This document shows, in pieces, positions 33,622 through 41,735 of a stretch of DNA of 64,000 nt. Source of the DNA: Bacillota bacterium (lineage in GTDB: Bacteria > Bacillota > UBA4882 > UBA8346); the NCBI GenBank assembly GCA_023392595.1, contig JAEVYU010000033.1, positions 36,101 through 100,100 of the forward strand, in the 5' to 3' direction. The notes under the pieces were generated by a model that saw nothing but the letters and a program-made list of their open reading frames with translations, ran no database searches and was not told where the DNA came from. The translations under genes and the position numbers were made by a program. Every line of letters starts with the position of its first letter. Positions within the stretch are counted from its first letter, which is position 1.

Positions 33622-35151
33622 ATGGGTATGTCAATTTTGTCGATTCGTCGTTACGCCAAACGTATCTTAGCGCCTGTCATTCTTGTTTTGGTCGTGGCGA
33701 TGATGGTTGGAGTGTTTTATATCGGTTTTCCGATGATGACCAAAGAGAATACCGGATATGCCGGCCCATCAATCAAAGTCAACGGCCAAAAACTTTCGGA
33801 TGAAGATTTTAACAACTATATGGCTCAGGCCGGTCAGCAAGCCAGTCAGTTTGCGCAATACGGTATGTCTTATACCGAGGCCCAAATCCGTGACAGCGCA
33901 ATCAATATGGCTGTACAAAATATTGCATTCCAACAGGAAATGGACAAGGTTAAGTCCAAGATCAAAGTCAAAGGCTCCGAAGTCGATAATTTGATTCATA
34001 AATATTTACCCACCGAAGAAGAAGTCCAGAGCTTTATGGAGCGGCAACAATTCACCAGTAAGCGTCAGCTCAAGGATATGGTTAAAAAGTCTCTGGAACA
34101 ACAAAAGTTCATTGCTTATAAAGCTAAACAATTAAAAGTGAAAGTTTCTCGCGCCGAAATATTGGGCCAATTGGATCAAATTACAGTCAGTCATATTTTA
34201 ATCGGCTTAAAAGATCAAAACAATAAACCCCGGACGGATGCTCAGGCCCTGCAACTGGCGAAAGATGTTTACCAGAAAGCCACCAGCGGTCAGGACTTTG
34301 CGGCCCTTGCCAAACAGTATTCCGAGGATCCGGGTTCCAAAGATAAAGGCGGCACCTATGGCCCGATGGGAGTTGACCAATTTAAGGGCAGTATGGCAAA
34401 GGAATTTGTCGACGGCGCTTTGGCTCTAAAAGTCGGTCAAATCAGCGCTCCGGTTAAAACTCAATTTGGATATCATATCATTAAGCTTGATGCCCATGGG
34501 TTACCGACCGGTAGTGAATATAAAGAAAAATACAACGAAGTACGGGACAATTTATTGCTTCAGAAAGCGCAACAAAGTCCGGCATATAGTGACTGGATGC
34601 AAAAAGTTAACCGTCAAGCTCTCAGCAAGCTGGAGATTCTTGATCCCGGACTGCGGGCATTTCGGTTAAAGAATGAACAAAAATGGCAGGAAGCTTCCGA
34701 AGCCTATGAAAAGGCTTTAAAGAAAGGTTATTACAAGAACCGTGTGGATACCTATACTGACGCTTCCGAAGTGTATATTCAATTAAAACAGGCTGCTAAG
34801 GCTATCGATGTTCTGAAAAAAGCTCCAGCTGCAGTAATAAATAATATTGAGTACCAAGAGGCTTTGGCCAATGCTTATAAAGCCAATCAAAATATGGATC
34901 AAGCGAAAGCCGTTTTGGTACAATGGGGCCAGGCCCATGCCGATGATATTCAAACCCATGCAAGGTTGAAAGATATCTATACTTCATGGAATTTGACGGA
35001 CTTAGCGGCTCAGGAAACCCAGACTATCGCGAATATGCAGAAATTACAGGCGGAAAAAGATAAAGCATATCAAGAAAGCTTGAATCAGCAGCAATCTGCT
35101 GCTGGACAAACTCAACCTGCGGCTTCTCAACCGACTCCGGTTAAAAAATAA
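33622..35151 (+). CDS. membrane-anchored PpiC-type peptidyl-prolyl isomerase (PrsA/SurA-like)
   Basis: A 509-residue extracytoplasmic foldase. A single N-terminal membrane segment (ILAPVILVLVVAMMVGVFYIGF, residues 14-35) anchors it; no lipobox is present, unlike PrsA. A SurA-N-like helical region (IKVNGQKLSDEDFNNYM through about 180) is followed by a parvulin rotamase domain at about 188-295 (VSHILIGL, FAALAKQYSEDPGSKDKGG, FGYHIIKLD). The C-terminal 200 residues are helical and TPR-like (WQEASEAYEKALKKGYY), ending in a Gln/Pro-rich tail. It helps fold secreted proteins. GGGGAGG precedes the ATG, and the palindrome cluster lies just upstream. Confidence 0.88.
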   Translation: MGMSILSIRRYAKRILAPVILVLVVAMMVGVFYIGFPMMTKENTGYAGPSIKVNGQKLSDEDFNNYMAQAGQQASQFAQYGMSYTEAQIRDSAINMAVQNIAFQQEMDKVKSKIKVKGSEVDNLIHKYLPTEEEVQSFMERQQFTSKRQLKDMVKKSLEQQKFIAYKAKQLKVKVSRAEILGQLDQITVSHILIGLKDQNNKPRTDAQALQLAKDVYQKATSGQDFAALAKQYSEDPGSKDKGGTYGPMGVDQFKGSMAKEFVDGALALKVGQISAPVKTQFGYHIIKLDAHGLPTGSEYKEKYNEVRDNLLLQKAQQSPAYSDWMQKVNRQALSKLEILDPGLRAFRLKNEQKWQEASEAYEKALKKGYYKNRVDTYTDASEVYIQLKQAAKAIDVLKKAPAAVINNIEYQEALANAYKANQNMDQAKAVLVQWGQAHADDIQTHARLKDIYTSWNLTDLAAQETQTIANMQKLQAEKDKAYQESLNQQQSAAGQTQPAASQPTPVKK

Positions 35152-35175
35152 AAACCGGGAAACGATAAATGTTAA

Positions 35176-35238
35176 CGCGGAGGGTGAATTAACACCTTCC
35201 GCGTATTCGTATATGGATTCATATCCATACGTGTTTTT
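35176..35238 (+). terminator. two hairpins after the foldase gene, the second terminator-like
   Basis: CGCGGAGGGTG (35176-35186) pairs with CACCTTCCGCG (35193-35203) in an 11-bp stem. A second stem TATGGAT/ATCCATA (35212-35229) is followed by GTGTTTTT. Together they probably end the foldase transcript before hisS. Confidence 0.6.
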
Positions 35239-35281
35239 ATAATATCGATGATTTAAATTTTTTAAAAACGAGGCGGTTTCA

Positions 35282-36550
35282 TTGGCTCAAATTAATGCTC
35301 CTAAAGGAACATATGATCTTTTACCCGAGGATTTGACTCATTGGTATTACTTAGAGGGTAAACTGCGGCAGATTTTTCAAGAGTATGGTTACGCCGAAGT
35401 AAGGACCCCGATTTTTGAGCATACCGAATTATTTCAACGCGGTATTGGTGAGACTACCGATATAGTTGAGAAGGAAATGTTTACTTTTCCGGATCGGGCC
35501 GGCCGGAGTCTGACACTACGCCCTGAAGGTACCGCTTCTGTGGTCAGGGCTTTTTTGGAACATAATTTGGCTGCTTCCGGTGGAATTAATAAACTTTATT
35601 ACTATGGTCCGATGTTTCGTTGCGAGGCGCCTCAGGCCGGCCGGTTCCGCCAATTCGTGCAATTTGGCGCCGAAGTCCTGGGTAGCGAAGATCCACGGGT
35701 CGATGCGGAAATCATATCCCTGGCGGTCAATTTTTATAAACGGTTGGGGATTAGCGATTTGGATATCAATTTGAACTCAATCGGTTGTCCGGAATGCAGA
35801 CCGCTTTACCGGCAGAGACTGATTGAACATTTACGACCCAGGGCTGAAAAATTATGCCCGAATTGTCAGCGACGGCTGGAAAGAAATCCTCTACGGCTAC
35901 TGGATTGTAAAAACCCTATCTGTAAGAGTTTAACCGAAGATGTACCCCTGATAACTGAAACACTATGTCCAAGTTGCGGTTCCCATTTTCAGCAATTGCG
36001 TGAACTGCTGGATGCAGTTGGAATTCAGTATCGCCTGAATCCGCGATTAGTCCGTGGCTTCGATTATTATACCAAAACTGTATTTGAGGTATTAGCCGGG
36101 GATTTGGGAGCCCAAAATGCCCTTTGCGGCGGCGGGAGGTATGACGGTTTGGTAGAAGAATGCGGAGGAAGTCCCACTCCGGGGATTGGTTTTGCAGCCG
36201 GAATGGAACGCCTTTTGATGGTGTTAAATTCGCGAAACTTGCTGCCGAAGGTAACTTCCAAACCCCATATTTATCTTGCGCCGCTGGGAGAAGCAGCCCA
36301 GATGAAGATTTTCCCACTGGTTATCGGGTTAAGGGAAACCGGGTGGGTCGTAGAAACTGATTTTCAGAGCCGTAGTCTGAAATCTCAAATGAAACTGGCC
36401 AATAAATTGGGAGCTCCGATCGTAGGGGTCATTGGCGAAGCAGAAATGGCAAACGAACAAATTTTAATCCGCAAAATGGATACCAGTGAGCAGCAAACGA
36501 TTGCCATTAGCAAACTACAAGATTTTCTAAAAGATGAATTTTCACGCTGA
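35282..36550 (+). CDS. hisS: histidyl-tRNA synthetase
   Basis: A 422-residue class II aminoacyl-tRNA synthetase that charges tRNA-His. Motif 1 lies in YGYAEVRTPIFEHTELFQRGIGE, motif 2 in LRPEGTASVVRAF and FRCEAPQAGRFRQFVQFG, and the HisA loop in LVRGFDYYTKTVFE, with motif 3 in GIGFAAGMERLLM; the last ~90 residues form the anticodon-binding domain. The start is a TTG read as Met, with AGGCGG 7 nt upstream, and gives the standard AQINAPKGTYDLLP opening. It is followed by aspS, as in many Firmicutes, but aspS here has its own promoter and T-box. Confidence 0.97.
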   Translation: MAQINAPKGTYDLLPEDLTHWYYLEGKLRQIFQEYGYAEVRTPIFEHTELFQRGIGETTDIVEKEMFTFPDRAGRSLTLRPEGTASVVRAFLEHNLAASGGINKLYYYGPMFRCEAPQAGRFRQFVQFGAEVLGSEDPRVDAEIISLAVNFYKRLGISDLDINLNSIGCPECRPLYRQRLIEHLRPRAEKLCPNCQRRLERNPLRLLDCKNPICKSLTEDVPLITETLCPSCGSHFQQLRELLDAVGIQYRLNPRLVRGFDYYTKTVFEVLAGDLGAQNALCGGGRYDGLVEECGGSPTPGIGFAAGMERLLMVLNSRNLLPKVTSKPHIYLAPLGEAAQMKIFPLVIGLRETGWVVETDFQSRSLKSQMKLANKLGAPIVGVIGEAEMANEQILIRKMDTSEQQTIAISKLQDFLKDEFSR

Positions 36551-36558
36551 ACTTTCTG

Positions 36559-36588
36559 TTGACTATCGACAACAAACTTCAGTATAAT
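36559..36588 (+). promoter_or_regulatory. sigma-A promoter of the aspS T-box leader
   Basis: TTGACT (36559-36564) and TATAAT (36583-36588) are separated by 18 nt, immediately after the hisS stop codon. Confidence 0.85.
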
Positions 36589-36640
36589 TAATAATAACAT
36601 TGGATTTGTATAAATTAATTTTATAATAGTAATGATAAGG

Positions 36641-37036
36641 AAAAGTAGCTATTCGAGTAAAACGTCTCATCCTGGTGAAAAAAATCCGAGACTTTCTACT
36701 TAAGTAGGGCGTTTGTTCATTGGGGTGCATTGGATAATGAATGAAACGCTCTGCTAGTTCCTTTAGGGAGAGGGCACCGTGACTGAAAGTGCCTTTAGGT
36801 CCACTGATAGTGAAAAACACCTTTGAACTGACTGGGTGAAAGTACGCTATGGTTTGCGTAATGATAATCCGATCCGTATTTCTGCGTTAAGGAAAAACGA
36901 GTAGAGTAGGCAAGACTTCGCATGTCGATATCGGGGATCGTAGTGATATCGGTTAGCAATGTAGAAGGCAAACTCTATGAGGGTGGTACCACGGGTAAAT
37001 CTCTCGTCCCTTATTTTTAAGGATGAGGGATTTTTT
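36641..37036 (+). ncRNA. T-box leader of aspS
   Basis: A tRNA-sensing leader. It opens with AAGGAAAAGTAG, a usual T-box start, contains a stem I-like region with GGGAGAGGGCACC, and ends with the T-box sequence AGGGTGGTACCACGGGT (36980-36996), whose TGG pairs with the NCCA end of uncharged tRNA. The terminator lies at about 36999-37036 (TCTCTCGTCCCTT with AAGGATGAGGGA, then TTTTTT). Uncharged tRNA-Asp should favour antitermination. I could not fix the specifier; GAC triplets occur at 36781 and 36830. The leader carries about 100 nt of extra stem-loops before stem I. Confidence 0.88.
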
Positions 37037-37050
37037 ATTATGATGATTGT

Positions 37051-37194
37051 CTCAACTACGGGGATTCAAACCCTCAGCTTTAGCTGAACAAATTGCCTTC
37101 GGGTTTGAATCTCCCGGTTCTTGCGCCAGTAAACTGGCGAGCTGACTTCCAGTCGGCCAAAGAACCCACCGGCTTTTAGCCGGTGATGGTTGAG
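37051..37194 (+). repeat. 144-nt multi-branched folded element between T-box and aspS
   Basis: An outer stem CTCAAC (37051-37056)/GTTGAG (37189-37194) encloses three arms. Arm 1: about 15 bp between 37059-37073 and 37101-37116, with an inner hairpin TCAGCT-TT-AGCTGA. Arm 2: GGTTCTT (37116-37122) with AAGAACC (37160-37166), enclosing CGCCAGT-AA-ACTGGCG and GACT/AGTC. Arm 3: CACCGGC (37167-37173) with GCCGGTG (37179-37185). Practically every base is in or near a helix. It resembles the folded right ends and guide-RNA regions of IS200/IS605-TnpB elements, without a transposase or TnpB gene. It lies after the T-box terminator and before the aspS ribosome binding site, so it is part of the aspS mRNA. 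Confidence 0.6.
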
Positions 37195-37217
37195 TTAAAC
37201 TATATGAAAGGGGCTTT

Positions 37218-38978
37218 ATGATGCATCAATATCGAACCCATAACTGTGGGGAGCTATCTGAAAAAAATGTTGGAGAAGTCGTTCGAATTGCCGGATGGAT
37301 GCAAACCATTCGGGATCATGGCGGAATTATTTTTGTCGATGTCCGGGATCACTATGGTATCACCCAGGTAGTAGTGAATGGAGAAACTTTAAAAGAAGCC
37401 GTTATTAAAATTCCCCGTGAGTCGACGATTACGGTTTTGGCAACAGTAACCAGGCGCTCGGAAGAGACTGTCAACCCCAATTTGTCTACCGGATATATTG
37501 AGTTAAAAGCGGAAAGCGTGGAAATTTTGGGTAAAGTAAGAAATTCTTTGCCATTTGAGCTTTCGCTGTCGGGTGAAGCCCGCGAAGAGCTACGGCTTAA
37601 ATACCGTTTTTTAGATTTGCGAAATGATAAACTACATAAAAATATTATTTTACGTTCAAAAATCATCCAGAGTGTTCGGCAAAAAATGATTGGCATGAAT
37701 TTTATGGAAATTCAAACTCCGATTTTAACCAGTTCATCCCCGGAAGGAGCCAGGGACTATTTGGTACCTAGCAGAGTGCATCCGGGTAAATTCTATGCCC
37801 TGCCTCAAGCTCCTCAACAGTTTAAGCAGTTACTCATGGTTTCCGGTTTCGATCGTTACTTTCAGATTGCGCCTTGCTTTCGAGATGAGGATGCCCGCGC
37901 CGATCGTTCCCCGGGAGAATTTTATCAGCTCGATATTGAAATGGCTTTTGCCACCCAGGAAGATGTTTTCGCTGCTGTGGAAAAAGTTATCTCCGAAATC
38001 TTCGGAGAGTTTTCGTCGTGGAAAGTGACGACCAATCCTTTTGTCAGAATACCTTATAAAGAAGCTATGCTGAAGTATGGTAGCGATAAACCGGATCTTC
38101 GCAATCCGCTGTTAATTTACGACATCTCTGATTGTTTTAGAAATACGGAATTCAAAGCCTTCCTTAACCGGACAGTACGAGTCATACCGGTGCCTGATTG
38201 CAGCTCGCAATCGAGAAGCTTTTTTGATAACATGGTGGAGTTCGCTACCAGTATCGGTGCTAAAGGTTTGGCATGGCTCAAAGTGGATGATAATTTGGAT
38301 TTCAGCGGACCGATCGCCAAATTTATGAGCGCAGAGGTCAAAAAACAAATTGCCGAGATTAGCGGCGCAAAGCCAGGACATGCTCTGTTTTTTGTGGCGG
38401 ATCATTTAACGGAAGCCGAAAAATTGGCGGGTCAGGTCCGAACTGAATTGGGTCGAAGGCTGAATTTAATCGAAAAAGAGGTCTTTAAATTCTGTTGGAT
38501 TGTTGATTTCCCCATGTATGAAATCAATCCGGATACTCATCAACTTGAGTTTAGCCATAATCCGTTCTCAATGCCCCAGGGAGGAATGGACGCTCTTCTT
38601 CATAAGGACCCCCTGGATATTTATGCTTATCAGTATGATATTGTCTGTAACGGAGTGGAATTGTCTTCGGGAGCGGTTCGGAACCATGACCCGGAAATCA
38701 TGATCAAAGCTTTTGAGATTGCAGGTTATACCGGGGATGAAGTTCAGAGGAAATTTCCGGCTTTGTTCAATGCTTTTCAATATGGGCCGCCACCTCATGC
38801 CGGTATTGCGCCTGGGATCGACCGGATGGTGATGCTGATTGCCAATGAACCCAATATCCGCGAGGTTATCGCCTTTCCAATGAGCAGTAAGGCCCAGGAT
38901 TTGTTGATGGGTGCACCATCAGAGGTCACGGACAAGCAACTCCGGGAATTGCATATTAAAGTAGATGTCAAATCCTAA
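37218..38978 (+). CDS. aspS: aspartyl-tRNA synthetase
   Basis: A 586-residue bacterial-type class IIb synthetase charging tRNA-Asp. Order of domains: OB-fold anticodon-binding domain (residues 1-105, VRIAGWMQTIRDHGGIIFVDVRD), catalytic core with motif 2 (PQAPQQFKQLLMVSGFDRYFQIAPCFRDEDARADR near 190-225), an inserted GAD domain about 300-420, and motif 3 (GIAPGIDRMVMLI near 530). The large GAD insert shows the bacterial rather than archaeal type; whether it is discriminating cannot be told. GAAAGGGG precedes two adjacent ATG codons. Expression is expected to follow tRNA-Asp charging through the T-box. Confidence 0.97.
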   Translation: MMHQYRTHNCGELSEKNVGEVVRIAGWMQTIRDHGGIIFVDVRDHYGITQVVVNGETLKEAVIKIPRESTITVLATVTRRSEETVNPNLSTGYIELKAESVEILGKVRNSLPFELSLSGEAREELRLKYRFLDLRNDKLHKNIILRSKIIQSVRQKMIGMNFMEIQTPILTSSSPEGARDYLVPSRVHPGKFYALPQAPQQFKQLLMVSGFDRYFQIAPCFRDEDARADRSPGEFYQLDIEMAFATQEDVFAAVEKVISEIFGEFSSWKVTTNPFVRIPYKEAMLKYGSDKPDLRNPLLIYDISDCFRNTEFKAFLNRTVRVIPVPDCSSQSRSFFDNMVEFATSIGAKGLAWLKVDDNLDFSGPIAKFMSAEVKKQIAEISGAKPGHALFFVADHLTEAEKLAGQVRTELGRRLNLIEKEVFKFCWIVDFPMYEINPDTHQLEFSHNPFSMPQGGMDALLHKDPLDIYAYQYDIVCNGVELSSGAVRNHDPEIMIKAFEIAGYTGDEVQRKFPALFNAFQYGPPPHAGIAPGIDRMVMLIANEPNIREVIAFPMSSKAQDLLMGAPSEVTDKQLRELHIKVDVKS

Positions 38979-39089
38979 TGTTTTTGCTTTCCGGTTCCAA
39001 ATTTTTTTTGCCGAATTTTCAGGCTCAATGATTGCTGGGTTTTCCGGGTTTTTTATCCGGATTGCAATTGAGTTTCCGTTCTTTGGAAC

Positions 39090-39118
39090 TTGAAGGTTAA
39101 TTCAAGCTGTGGTATGAT
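39090..39118 (+). promoter_or_regulatory. promoter upstream of the 6S RNA
   Basis: TTGAAG (39090-39095) and TATGAT (39113-39118) are 17 nt apart, and the -10 box is extended (TGG before it). Transcription would start near 39125, earlier than the conserved part of the RNA, so this may give a precursor or drive the cyclo-ligase gene. Confidence 0.7.
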
Positions 39119-39199
39119 CAAGACAGGTCAAATAACGGAACCAATGAAGATAGATAGATCATAAGGTTTTTTTGATTGATAATTTTAAAACCCTGCTTT

Positions 39200-39390
39200 G
39201 TACGTGATGAAGCTGATTTTGTTATGAACCAACATAGCTACCTCGGGAGTCCGGCTCTATTTATGGCAGGTAGGCCGTCTTTTTAAGACGGAACCATAAA
39301 GTAAATAGGAGGATACCCACCTTGCTTGCGCAGGGTTCAGGTAACGATCAGCATAACGGCATAGTGGGGCTTTATTTTGTCTTTCGTTGA
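39200..39390 (+). ncRNA. ssrS: 6S RNA (SsrS)
   Basis: 6S RNA mimics an open promoter and holds the sigma-A RNA polymerase holoenzyme. The 3' half here, CACCTTGCTTGCGCAGGGTT, then CAGGTAACGATCAGCATAACGGCAT, parallels the 3' half of E. coli 6S RNA (CACCTTGAACCAAGGGTTCA, then GGGTTACAGC and GGCGGCAT). A large internal bulge region and a hairpin CCGTCTT-TTT-AAGACGG are present as well. It lies directly upstream of the 5-formyl-THF cyclo-ligase gene, the same gene order as ssrS-ygfA in E. coli. Ends are approximate. Confidence 0.75.
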
Positions 39391-39531
39391 ATAACCCCTT
39401 TAAATATGGTATTATCATATGGAAAGGGCTTAGACTGAAATTTGGTTTGGAAAACAGGATTGGAGTTAGCTTAAGTTTATTGATTGAGGAGAATTCGCTA
39501 TTTTTTAATATCACGGGTAGCTAAGGGAGTT

Positions 39532-40113
39532 ATGGTGATCAGTCAGAGTCAGATGCTTAAAAATAAAATCCGTCAAGAAATGAAAATCAAATTGGCTGCG
39601 CTTGCCCCCGAAGAATACCATCCATTGAATTTTACAATCGAACAGCGTTTTTTTAACCTGCCAATCCTTCAGACATCTCAGACGATTATGCTCTACTACT
39701 CAATCGATCATGAAGTTGCAACGGCTTCAATTATTTTGAAGCTATTAAAAGCGGGGAAGAAGGTTGCTTTACCGACCTGTATCGATAAGAAAAATATTAG
39801 GGCCGGTATTGTTCATGATCTTAATGAACTCAGACCCGGGGTTTTTGGAATTCATGAACCATTATTATCTTCCGTGGAAATGAACCCGGCTGAAATCGAC
39901 CTGCTGATTGTCCCCGGCGTTGCTTTTGACCGGAATGGAATGCGTTTAGGTCATGGCGCCGGTTATTATGACCGGTTTCTTTCAAAAACAACCGGCTATA
40001 AACTTGGGTTGGCTTATGATTTTCAGATTATTGATAACCTTGCCTATGAAAGCCATGATGTTCCAATGGATGCCTTACTTACGCCGTCCGTTTTTCAAGA
40101 AATCGGAAAGTAA
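39532..40113 (+). CDS. 5-formyltetrahydrofolate cyclo-ligase
   Basis: This ATP-dependent enzyme converts 5-formyl-THF (folinate) to 5,10-methenyl-THF. The protein of about 193 residues shows the ATP/folate signatures: an N-terminal KNKIRQEM helix, YYSIDHEVAT, PTCIDKKNIRA, IVPGVAFDRNGMRLGHGAGYYDRFL (the strongest motif) and the C-terminal HDVPMDALLTPS. The start is uncertain: AAGGGAG lies only 2 nt before ATG 39532 and 5 nt before the in-frame GTG 39535, and the latter may be used. It follows the 6S RNA and could be cotranscribed with it. Confidence 0.92.
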   Translation: MVISQSQMLKNKIRQEMKIKLAALAPEEYHPLNFTIEQRFFNLPILQTSQTIMLYYSIDHEVATASIILKLLKAGKKVALPTCIDKKNIRAGIVHDLNELRPGVFGIHEPLLSSVEMNPAEIDLLIVPGVAFDRNGMRLGHGAGYYDRFLSKTTGYKLGLAYDFQIIDNLAYESHDVPMDALLTPSVFQEIGK

Positions 40114-40285
40114 CCATTAACCTTTGGTTCGTAGCTTATCATGTTAATGGCGGTTTACATTTTACAAAGCACCAGATAAAGTAGCATTTTTTCTCTTTAT
40201 TTTTTTAATGAATTACCGATGAAGAACTTATGAAGAACATTGATTCAGATTGAGATTGTAAAATCCCTAGTAGATGGTGAGGCCA

Positions 40286-41635
40286 ATGTTTAAAGAATCG
40301 AATCGTAAAAAAGTCTCCATCTTTTTTTATCTATTCATAGCTGAAGTGGCAGTTATTTTATTTAGTATCGGCGCGGTAGGAATTTTCAGTTATTTTTTAG
40401 GAGCCAATCTGCTTGACAAGGTTGCTAACCAATTGAATTCAGTTCTACCGGCGATTCAACATCAAAAACAGCTTTTATTTTTCCAGATCGGCTTGGTGAT
40501 GCTTGTCTGCGGGATATTGGCAATTTTAGCAGCCTTTTTCATTGCTTGGAAGATGGCTGAAATATTGAAACGTTTTACTATCAAACTTCAAGATCTCGTC
40601 GGCGCTAAAGAAAATTTAACTCAGCGGCTTCATACGGCGTCCTCGATTCAAGAAATTGCTTTAGCAGAGGATAGTGTTAATCAGCTTCGGGATTATGATT
40701 GTAATGTTTTACAGTCGGTATTTAGGTTAACGGATGGATTAAACGAATTAAACCGGAAACTGTTAACGGCTTCTCAGGATGTAGGCACCGGAGTCAAACA
40801 GGTTTGCGAAGTTATGACCGGGGTCAATCGCAGCGCCGAAAGTCAATCGGAAAATACATCCCACCTTGCCGAAGTGGTGCAAAACATCTCCATCAGTTCG
40901 GTTGAAGCGGCAACTGCCGCCGCCGAGGCTCAAAAGGTTTCCCTTCATTCCAGGCAGGCTGCTGAAGATGGCCAAATTACCGTCAAAGAGACGCTATCTC
41001 TTTTAATACAAATTGAGCATTTTGCCGGTAAATTAAAAGATTTAAGCAACGATTTAAATGCCCGCTCGGAGCAAATCCGTCGTATACTGGATATTTTGAT
41101 TTATATCTCCAGGCAAACTAAAATTTTGGCCCTTAATGCCAATATTGAAGCGGCAAAAGCCGGCGAAGCGGGCCGGGGGTTTGCCGTTGTCGCGCAACAG
41201 ATTCGCGATTTGGCCGATAATTCCCAGGATTCCATCGGTGATATTGCCGAACGTATCGGTGAAGTTCGTGAGGCTTTGGCCGAAACCGTTTCTTTGGTCG
41301 GCAGTTTTTATGAATTGGTGGAAAAGGGCGGCAGTAAGATCATGGAGGCTGAATCCCATTTGGTTGAGATTCAGGAAAGTTCCGATTCCAGTCTGTCCTT
41401 GGTTAACCGTCTATCAGAATTAGTGGCCAATCAAAGCAGCCCAATTGAAGAAGTCTCCTCTCTGGCGCAAAATTTAGCCGGGGCCAGTAAAGAGTTTAGA
41501 CTTTCCAGTCGCTCGGTAGCGGAGACAGTCAATCATCAAGCGGGAGCCATGAAGGAATTTTTAACCCACGCAAAAGATATTCAACTGATTTTGGACGAAT
41601 TGCAACGTTTGATCAGGGAATGTAAGCTGGATTGA
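40286..41635 (+). CDS. methyl-accepting chemotaxis-type transducer
   Basis: A 449-residue protein with two membrane helices (about 10-38 and 70-95) enclosing only about 35 extracytoplasmic residues, so the periplasmic sensor is minimal. The C-terminal half is an MCP signalling domain with the hairpin tip ILIYISRQTKILALNANIEAAKAGEAGRGFAVVAQQIRDLAD. The tip differs from the usual NILALNAAIEAARAGE at several places, so it may be a non-chemotactic transducer. GGTGAGG lies just before ATG 40286. The gene ends at a strong terminator. Confidence 0.88.
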   Translation: MFKESNRKKVSIFFYLFIAEVAVILFSIGAVGIFSYFLGANLLDKVANQLNSVLPAIQHQKQLLFFQIGLVMLVCGILAILAAFFIAWKMAEILKRFTIKLQDLVGAKENLTQRLHTASSIQEIALAEDSVNQLRDYDCNVLQSVFRLTDGLNELNRKLLTASQDVGTGVKQVCEVMTGVNRSAESQSENTSHLAEVVQNISISSVEAATAAAEAQKVSLHSRQAAEDGQITVKETLSLLIQIEHFAGKLKDLSNDLNARSEQIRRILDILIYISRQTKILALNANIEAAKAGEAGRGFAVVAQQIRDLADNSQDSIGDIAERIGEVREALAETVSLVGSFYELVEKGGSKIMEAESHLVEIQESSDSSLSLVNRLSELVANQSSPIEEVSSLAQNLAGASKEFRLSSRSVAETVNHQAGAMKEFLTHAKDIQLILDELQRLIRECKLD

Positions 41636-41654
41636 TTTTTATGGGTGTGTTAAA

Positions 41655-41711
41655 CAAACACCCGGACAGAAAGGGAAACACTTTAGTCTTACTTTCTATC
41701 CGGGTGTTTAA
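41655..41711. terminator. terminator between the transducer and the xylose-type ABC operon
   Basis: AAACACCCGGA (41656-41666) pairs with TCCGGGTGTTT (41699-41709), extended by AGAAAG/CTTTCT. The A/T ends allow use by both convergent operons. Confidence 0.8.
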
Positions 41712-41735
41712 ATTATTTGCAAAAGGGGAAGTTTT

